A stretch of 64,000 bases of DNA, from contig BSWB01000001.1 of the NCBI GenBank assembly GCA_033239125.1, forward strand, positions 57,517,416-57,581,415, read 5' to 3'. Positions 56,280-64,000 of the stretch are shown here, piece after piece; position 1 is the first letter of the stretch; the number at the start of each line of letters is the position of its first letter. The position numbers and the translations under genes were made by a program. The notes beneath the pieces are model-generated. The model was given only the letters and a program-made list of their open reading frames with translations. It had not been told where the DNA came from and did not search any database. Origin of the DNA: Fagopyrum homotropicum. Lineage: Eukaryota; Streptophyta; Magnoliopsida; Caryophyllales; Polygonaceae.

Positions 56280-58043
56280 TGATAGCATGAATTATAGTCT
56301 ATATTTTGAGGTTTGTTTGGACGTTTTATCTTCAATAATCTGCATGTTAGCATGTATAATATGTGATTATATTACCATTTCATCTACCTTTGCGGGAATC
56401 GAGGTCTACACCTAGTTTTGCTGTAATTGTAGGTAAAATGGCACGTTTTGCATCAAAAAGGAGCAAAAGGAGTCATGAGTCATTTGGAGCTACATTGAGG
56501 AGCATAAGGAACCATCCAGGGAGCATAGCCATGGATTAAAGATTTACTTTGGATCAGTTTTGAGAGATTTCACATTCAGTTATGATTCACCTCGGATGAC
56601 CAGAGATTCATCTCGACCGAGGTGATCCAGAGACGCCGACTCGACCGAGGCGAACACCTAGGACGCGGCGAGAATATTATTCTTGGCTGAGATCTTTTAT
56701 CTTTGGAAGGTGATCTTATATTTTTGGGCTTGGCTCCTGGAAGGAAGAAGATCTTATATTTTACCTATTTTTAGGGGAAAAGATCTTTCTAAGATATTTT
56801 ATCTTTGGAGGGTTATTTTCCTATAAAAAGGGTTGGATTTCCACAAATCCAACATCCCGCTTAGACCGAAAGATCCGCTATCACTCCCTCTTATCTAGCA
56901 TACATCGCCGCGGCCGTACTCCAGTTGGGAGTTTTGAAGAACCTTTTTGAAGGTTGAAGGAAGATTGAAGATCATAGCTTTTATAGCTTTTGAAGGGTTT
57001 TGTAAGATTGTCTTCAATTCCCCTTCCTTGTTGTCTTATCTTGTTGGATTTATATCCAAGGAACGCTTTTGTTGTGATATTTGATTCAGTTATTGAAGTC
57101 TTTTTCATTAAATTCTTCTTGTTCAAATATTCACCTTCTTCCCATATATTTAATGCTTTCATAATGATGATGAGTGGCTAATTTCCTTGTGTGATTCTAG
57201 GGTGATTGGCTGAAGGTTGTGGGAAAAACAATGATAGAATAATCTTAGATTCCAGTAGGATCCTGAAAGTTCGAGTCTTTAACCTTAACCCTAAGCATCT
57301 CGCTCAGTCGATGAACATCTCGGCCGGGGTGGAATCTGGCTGACCGAGGTGACTTATCTGATCCTAAACTGATAGTTAAGTGTTAGAGTTTGCCAAATCC
57401 TATTCTTATTACACCTTTCCTGGTTCAAAGCAAGCTTAGGATGAGACTTACCCGGTAATTCCTTAGTTTGTGTACCAACGATCATAAGTGTAGGTAATAA
57501 AGGTTTATCCTTTATTGGGGTTTGAGTGTGCTTCCATCCCATCTTTGTGAGTTAGCCTTAGACTTACCCGGTAAAGGTTGATTCTATTCCCTTAGATGGT
57601 GTGTTAGTTTGAGGTAATAGTTCTTTATCTTAATTCCTTGAGACTTACCCGGTAATAGGAGTTACGGTTTTGGATTAGTGAGTAGTGAGACTTACCCGGT
57701 GATCTACTCTACTTTAGTAACACCTTCCCCTTGCAAAAATCTCAGCTTTGTCCGCTTATCTTTAGATCTTGAGTTAGAACCATAACTAGATGCTTTAATC
57801 CCTACAATTGCATGTTTGCTTATTGACTTCTTATTCATCTTTGATTGTGTTAATTGCTCTTTGTGGTTGGTATTCACGAAGCTTACCGTTATTGACTTTG
57901 TTTCACCGAGTCCCTGTGATCGACCCCTGGAATTTCTTGCTTTTTACTACGATTGACCCGTACACTGCGGGTTCGCATCCTTGTTTTAAGCTTAAGTCTA
58001 GGGTTATAAATTTAAAGCTTACACACACCGTTTGGAGCGAACA
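56280..58043 (+). repeat. E8 3' LTR
   Basis: 1764 bases, about 99 percent identical to the 5' LTR by eye, without indels that change its length. Followed by AAACT (58044-58048), the right target-site copy. Confidence 0.95.
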
Positions 58044-58048
58044 AAACT

Positions 58049-61000
58049 CTAGAGGTCGACGCCTCCTGTTTGCATATGACTTCTAGCGACTCTGTGAATC
58101 CAACATCCTCTCTCTAATCAGCGCTACTCGAGCCATATCATCTTGAATATACTCTGGCGCTATCCGACTGATACTGCTAGGCTCGTCTCAGCATAAAGGT
58201 GTACAGAACCTACTTCCATATAATGCCTCATAAAGAGCCATCCCAATAGATGCATGCCAACTATTGTTGTATGAGAACTCAACAAGTGGGAGGTAATAAG
58301 ACCATCCCTATCCCCAATCCAACACACAAGCTCGCAACATATCCTCTAGGGTCTGGATGGTCCTCTCTAACTGATTATCTGTCTGGGGGTGAAACGCAGT
58401 CGTGAAGTATAGACTCGTCCCCAAAGCAGTCTAAATCTGCTGCCAAAATCTCGAGGTAAACCGTCCATCTCGATCAGATACGATCGTCCTCGGTACACCA
58501 TGAAGTCTTACTATCTGTCTAGTGTACTCCTCAGCCAATCTACCTACTAGTCACGTTTCTCTGATAGGAATGAAACGTGCCGTCTTTGTCAGTCTGTCAA
58601 CCACAACCCAAATAGCATCAAAACTTCTATTGGGCCTCAAACCAGTCACAAAGTCCATGGAGACGTCCTCCCACTTCCACTGTTGTACTAGCAGTGGATA
58701 GAGCTCACCTTTAGGTCTGAAATGCTCTATCTTGACCTGTTGACAGGTCGCACACTATGCCACAAATCTGGCTACATCGGGCTTCATCCCTCCCCACCAA
58801 TATAAACGTCTCACATCATGGTACATCTTACTTGTACCTGGATGTACTAAGTAAGGTGTATAATGAGCCTCCTGTAAGATCCTCTATCTCAGCTCTGCAT
58901 CAACAGGTTTACAAATGCGGTCATGTCGCCTCATCATTCCATTAGCTCCAATGGAGAGCTATGGTGCCTCTCCACGAGACATCCTCTCTCTGATCCTCAT
59001 CAAGGTCGGGCAGGTCCCCTCCTTCTACTGAATCTCATCCAACATACCAGGTTAAACCTCTAAAGCATATAATTAGGCATCCTCATCAGGAAACTGAATG
59101 TCCAACTCTAGCCAAGCTAGATCTCTTTGAAGCTGAGGTTGAATTGTCAGTCTCGTAATCACCTTCTCTCGAGGCGTCTCATGATCAAGGCGGCAGCTAC
59201 AACATTTGCTTTCCCAAGATGATACAAAATCTCAAGGTCAAAGTTCTTGATCAACTCAAGCCATCGACGCTGGCGGTTATTCAACTCCCGCTACGTAAAA
59301 ATGTACTTCAGACTCTTATGGTCTATGAAGATCTGACATGAAGCACCATACAGGTAATGCCTCTAGATCTTCAAAGCATGAACTACCGCTGCCAACTCCA
59401 AATCATGAGTTGGGTAGTTCTCCTCATACGTTTTCAGTTGTCTAGATGCATAAGCAATTAGTCTACCTCTCCGCATCAGTGCACATCCCAAGCCTAGCTT
59501 GGATGCATCACTATAACCCACAAAATCATCAGAACCCTCTGGTTGTGCTAAGACAGAACCAGAAGTCAAACGCCTCTTCAACTCTTCAAAACTCTGGGCA
59601 CACTGATCAGTCCACACAAATCTGGTAGTTTTCCTCAGAAGACTCGTAAGTGGGCGGGCAATCACAGAAAAACCCTCCACGAAGCGTCGATAATAACCGG
59701 CTAGGCCAAGAAAGCTACGCACTTCCTTGACGTCCGTCGGTGTTGTCCATGCAACAACATACTCGATCTTCACCGGATCAACCATAATCCCATCGGCGGA
59801 GACAATATGTCCAAGAAAAGCAACCTCAGACATCCAGAACTCGCACTTAGAGAGCTTGACATACAACTCTCTATCCCTCAAAATCTGCAAAACTGTCCTC
59901 AGATGACCGGCATGCTCTTCTCTGCTACGAGAGTATACCAGAATGTCATCAATGAAGACTACCACAAACTGGTCAAGGAAGTCGATGAAGATACTGTTCT
60001 TGAACTCCATGAAGACTGCTGGAGAATTCGTCAGCCCGAATGGCATCACTACAAACTCGTAGTGTCCATGACGGGTACGAAATGCCGTCCAGTGCACGTC
60101 CTGCTCCCTCAACCTCAACTGGTGATATCCTGAGCATAAATCAATATGGGAGAATATTGTCCCTCCCTAAAACTGATCAAGTAGATCATCAATACGAGGA
60201 AGTGGATAATTGTTCTTGATGGTCACCTTGTTCAGCTCTATGTATTCAACACACAGTCTCAACGATCCGTCCTTCTTCCGCACGAAGAGGATAAGTGCAC
60301 CACATGGTGAAACGCAAGAGCATATAAAGCCCTTCTCAGCCAACTCCTCGAGTTGCTTCTTCAGCTCCAACATCTCGACATATGCCATACGATATGGATC
60401 CTTCGAGATGGGTCTCGTACCAGGCTCCAACTCGATACTGAAACCCACACTCCTCTGAGGTGGCAAGCTCGGCGGCTCAACAAATATGTCTGCAAACTCG
60501 CAGATCACTAGTATGTCCTCCAATGCTGGACTCTCTCCATCCTTCATGGTATAACACCAGAAGGCATCACATCCCTGTGCTATCAGTTTAGCTGCTCGTA
60601 CGGTACTGATGACAGAACCTGTCTTCCCAAGGTCCCAACCTCGGAAGACCTCTATCTGACCTACCTCAGTAGAGACTGTAATAGTTCTCCTACCAACATC
60701 TAAGACCGTACGGTGTCTACACATCCAATCCATACCTAATATGACTTCTTCATGCATCAATAACATGACTAAGAAGTCAACAAGCAAAACACGAGTCCCT
60801 TGACGAAGGGGACAACTACGTATCTCACGGGTACCTTTGACCCGGCTACCATCAGGTAACCCTATAGTAAAGGGAATCCCCTCTATAATAGCTAAACTCA
60901 AACGCTCAATACATGTATCAGAAATAAAGGAATGCGTAGCACCCATATCAAGCAAAATTCTAACACGTAAACCATGAAACAAAATGGTACCTGTAGCAGC

Positions 61001-62449
61001 CGGTGCAGGCGGCTCCTCTGCACTCCCCAGCTCAAAAGCTCTACCCTGAGCTCCTCTGGTGTCAGTGGTACTCCCACCAAGACCTCTACCTCTACTTGGC
61101 CCGAGAGCAAATCCCTGAGTAGAAGGACGATCTAGGACCCTCTACTATCCCTGTGTGTGCTACTGAGGTGTCCTCTGACCACCTCCCGCCACATTGGCAG
61201 GGGAAGAACCCTGTTGAGATGCAACTCCAACCTACCTACAGAAGGCAGCTTGATGTCCTGGCCTACCACAGGTAAAGCAAGTCACAACTGGCCTGGTACA
61301 CTCTGGCTTCAAATGTCCAAGATCACCATAGTTGTAATACTGTCGTCCCTTATCTATAGTCAGTGCAGACGAGGAGTAACTCTGACGTCTCTCGTCTTGT
61401 CTAGAACCAGATGCTCATCCAACTCCACTTGTCTGCCTAGTGTGCTGCCTCTTCTCAGACCGTCTCGTTTGAGAAGCTCTCCTTTGACTAGCTCGCTCCC
61501 TCTCATAAGCAGAAGCCCGGTCCTGATATTTAGCTAGGGACTCGCAATGGAATCCCGCCATATATGAGCATGTGCTCTCCCTCAGTCGACGGGAGAACAA
61601 GTACACATGCTGGTCCTCAGAAGGTGCAGCTGGACCCTACAAAGCTAACTCAGTTTGGAAGCGGCTGATGGCGTCTATAATCGAGACATCCTCAAAGCCA
61701 GCTTCCACAAAATCCTGCAGCTTCTCCCTCCTCAGTGAGGCAGGGCAGAACTGCTATCTAATCATACTCCTCATGCGGTCATAACTGGTGGCTCTGGTTC
61801 GTACAGTCCTCCACCACTAATGTGCAAGGTCACGGAATAGAGACTGAACTAGCTCTATCTGTCTATCCTCAAGACATCTGATAGACTCTAAAGTTGAGTC
61901 TACATGTCCTATCCAGACCTCGGTCTCCAACCCTATCTTTCCCGAGAAAGGTGGTACGCCCATCTGATGGAATGCCTTCAACCAGGTATCTAGTCGAGGC
62001 TATCTAGTCTCCTTTGTAGCTCGAACAGTCTCAACAATACGTGTCGGCATAGCTGGCACCTGTGTGGCTCCCTGAGACATCTCAGAAGATCCCTCATGCA
62101 CTGGTAGATTTGGGGCCCATCTTCCAGCTCTAGCAGCTTCCTCAATACGTCTGATGTACTCTCTGAACTCTGGCCCCCTTATGGAGACACGATCCGAGTC
62201 ATCAAATTGGACTCGATGTGAATGATGTCTCCTCGATCCACCACTCCTCATCTTTGGGACGACACCCTCAACAAATTGCTCATGTACCTCCTTCACCACT
62301 GGTGGATCAATAGCGGGAACTGGTCCCTCTCCTATCACGCCCAGAGGAAGAGGTGGTCTACCTCTACCTCTACCTCTACCTACAACATCAGTAGCTCTAG
62401 TCCGAGCTATATGTGTTATATATATATATAACACATATACAAACATCAT
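58049..62449 (-). pseudogene. gag-pol: E6 gag-pol (Del/Tekay-like), heavily decayed
   Basis: Minus-strand domains: Arg/Gly-rich gag start (about 62400), capsid remnants, a zinc knuckle of the CCHC type (CFTCGRPGHQAAFC, about 61280-61240), protease with DMGATHSF (about 60945), RT with VVMPFGLTNSPAVF and FIDDILVYS (about 59950), RNase H (YSDASKLGLGCALM), and integrase with a CATC finger (about 58750) and QTDNQLERTIQTLE (about 58370). More than a dozen in-frame stops and some frame changes are present; the longest open pieces are 60982-60167 and 60118-59363. The frame continues on the other side of E8 (46517 to 46064). The gag start codon is uncertain. Confidence 0.88.
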
Positions 62450-62638
62450 TCATAATGCATATATATACATATCTATACTGTAGAGATCAATAGCAGAGGT
62501 GGCGACTTCTCGTACATTCTAACCCAAAACCACACTTAAAACCAAAAATCTTTTGAAAACGTCAACCCCTTTCGGGTTCTGTTTATATTACCTATCAAAC
62601 CTCATTGCAGGTAACAAGTGCCATTGTTGTCAACCTGA
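62450..62638 (-). other. E6 leader between primer site and gag
   Basis: No gene. A/T-rich, with TA-rich microsatellites at about 62408-62475. Confidence 0.55.
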
Positions 62639-62651
62639 GGCTCTGATGCCA
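62639..62651 (-). other. E6 primer-binding site (initiator tRNA-Met)
   Basis: Minus strand TGGCATCAGAGCC, one mismatch from the usual TGGTATCAGAGCC complement of initiator tRNA-Met, four bases from the LTR end (GGGGTGTTACA). This separates E6 from the tRNA-Asp-primed elements. Confidence 0.85.
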
Positions 62652-62655
62652 ACTC

Positions 62656-64000
62656 TGTAACACCCCGAATCCGCGGGACTCGGAGTGCCACATTTGGTTA
62701 GGATCTCACAATGGATCCTGACCCTAGCCTGACAACAAGTTCACTGGACCTTATAACATGACACTGACAGATATAAAAATAAATGCACAAAACTATATAA
62801 ACCGTACAACCAAAAGATAACAACAACATAGCGGAGTATAAACAACAACATCCTAACACAAGAGGTAACAAAAGATCATCCTCACACAGGAGGGTAACAT
62901 AAACAACCCAAAAGACCACAACCATCCTATGTACGAGAGGTCCTCGGCCTGCCACCCTGGTAGATCACTCAGCAACACGCCTATGCTGTATGGCATCTAC
63001 AACATGGTAATATACCATTAGCTTACCATACATATATAAGGTAATGCATATGCATAAGCATAAGCACAATCACAGAAGATAAACACATTAAAATGCTATC
63101 ACACATTTACCCATTTATTATCTTTAAATAATAGCAATTCACTCAAATAACGTTTATATAATAGATGAAAATATGTGACACGAGGACTGATACATCCTCG
63201 CCTCTGAGCTTGATAGCGAGATGTACGAGTATCGGTCACACAATCCGAGTACCCTATGGAAGTGGATTGTGCCCTTCCTGTAAAGCCAGTCTGGCCTGAC
63301 ATCAGAGAACCTCCCAGACTCCACGGCGGGATGAAAGGGAAAGGTTATCACAACCAAGCAACATGGCAATCAATAAAACATTGGTCGGTATACACGACAT
63401 CTCATGCTATCATAGCAACATATAACGTACACATCACTCATGCAAACACCCTATATAAGGATGGTAGCTAAGTAAGTCCTACGGACTTACCTCAACCTCG
63501 ATCAGACTCAACCATGATCACCTCTACACTGGAGGGATAACTTAGCCTATTTACAAGGCATAAAGAGATACATCAAACTCCTGTCAACGCAAGGGTCACA
63601 CCTAGACCCAAAGGGATCCATAGGATCATCCTCAACCTAACCTCACAACGTAATAAAACTCAAAGGCCATACATGACATATATCGATCATAACCTCATCC
63701 AAACACATTCTCACACATCTAGCATGATCCTCTACACTCATACTAGGAAAGGAGGGAACAAAGGCATCCTAAAGCAAGCCTAGAAGCAACACACAGCTGC
63801 AGAACCAAGTGGTAACACCAGCTGGTGCAAGTGGCCGCAGGGGCGGCTCACTGCCAGCGCGGGGGCGGCTGCAAGGTGGCGCAGGGGCGGCTGGACAACA
63901 GAAGACCCCAATTAAGCCCCTTCTTCACTCCTTCCTTCGATTTCTTCACTCCTTCTTCGACCAACACACATACATACAGAAACATACATATATATACATC
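62656..64000 (-). repeat. E6 5' LTR, part
   Basis: The LTR end reads TGTAACACCCCGAATCC on the plus strand; the LTR continues past the window. It matches 13584-15118 from 62888 on. GCAGGGGCGGC motif copies lie at about 63835-63895. No gene. Confidence 0.85.

Larger units (their letters stand above)
46518..58043 (+). mobile_element. E8: young Athila-like element lacking RT and RNase H
   Basis: 11,526 bases. LTRs of identical length (1764 each; 46518-48281 and 56280-58043) differ at only about 18-20 positions by eye. Perfect tRNA-Asp primer site, a nearly open Gag-protease-integrase gene, a motif-rich spacer, an open third ORF, conserved 3' region and polypurine tract. It is inserted in E6's integrase gene. 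Its own palindromic motif is CTCGACCGAGG, not CCACGGCCGTGG. Confidence 0.95.
13584..64000 (-). mobile_element. E6: Del/Tekay-like Ty3/gypsy element, outer host of the nest
   Basis: Minus-strand element whose 5' LTR starts beyond 64000 and ends at 62656. It is followed by an initiator tRNA-Met primer site, a decayed gag-pol (62449 to 58049, then 46517 to 46064 after removal of E8), a 3' region, and a 3' LTR remnant split by E7 (from about 45379 on, then 15118 to 13584). The reading frame of integrase continues exactly across E8, which proves one interrupted element. Its own visible sequence is about 8.6 kb. It is older than its inserts, with many stop codons. Confidence 0.88.

Noticed and set aside
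62405..62475. TA-rich microsatellite in the E6 leader as a regulatory element
   Set aside because: Simple repeat in decayed sequence with no supporting context.

Overview
This window is plant repeat DNA, almost certainly flowering-plant heterochromatin. I find no host gene, rRNA, tRNA gene or CRISPR array. It is a stack of Ty3/gypsy LTR retrotransposons inserted into one another. Five (E1, E2, E3, E4, E8) are Athila-like: tRNA-Asp primer site where visible, Gag-protease-RT-RNaseH-integrase order, and usually a third ORF between pol and the 3' LTR. E7 is a relative that lacks pol. E6 belongs to another lineage (Del/Tekay-like, initiator tRNA-Met primer site). The species cannot be named from this sequence.

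Layout. Left block: E1 (minus, 1-9211, 3' end outside the window) sits in the integrase gene of E2 (plus, 9212-13583, only its 3' half visible). Right block: E6 (minus, 13584 to beyond 64000) is the outer host. E7 (plus, 15119-45373) is inserted in E6's 3' LTR with target duplication GAGCC. E3 (plus, 18997-42249) is inserted in E7's third ORF with duplication TACAA. E4 (minus, 22153-34346) is inserted in E3's gag with duplication GATAG. E8 (plus, 46518-58043) is inserted in E6's integrase gene with duplication AAACT, one base of which is missing on the left. By eye, LTR divergence agrees with the nesting: E7 and E3 LTR pairs differ by several percent, E4 by about 2 percent, E8 by about 1 percent.

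Coding state. Every element is damaged, and the elements lack different modules. E8 is the youngest. Its Gag-protease frame is joined directly to integrase with the whole RT-RNaseH region absent, and only one stop codon interrupts the frame. E7 has gag and the third ORF but no pol. E3 has gag-pol but no third ORF, and one RT active-site aspartate is changed. E4 has lost the middle of its third ORF. Such elements would need enzymes supplied by relatives.

The most interesting signals are non-coding. (1) Each family carries its own short GC-rich (near-)palindrome in many copies: CCACGGCCGTGG in E1-E4, CTCGACCGAGG in E8, CCGCCCCTGCGG in E7 and E6. The copies lie just upstream of the LTR TATA box, usually again in the leader, between pol and ORF3, and inside the protease-RT coding linker. 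(2) A hairpin followed by the purine tract AAGTATGGGG occurs twice per element, at the end of the coding region and at the true polypurine tract. Its stem sequence differs between families while pairing is kept. (3) A compact set of hairpins follows pol in all six Athila-like elements. (4) A roughly 200-base 3' segment and a repeated GAGACYTACCCGGTRA leader motif are shared by elements whose LTRs are otherwise unlike.
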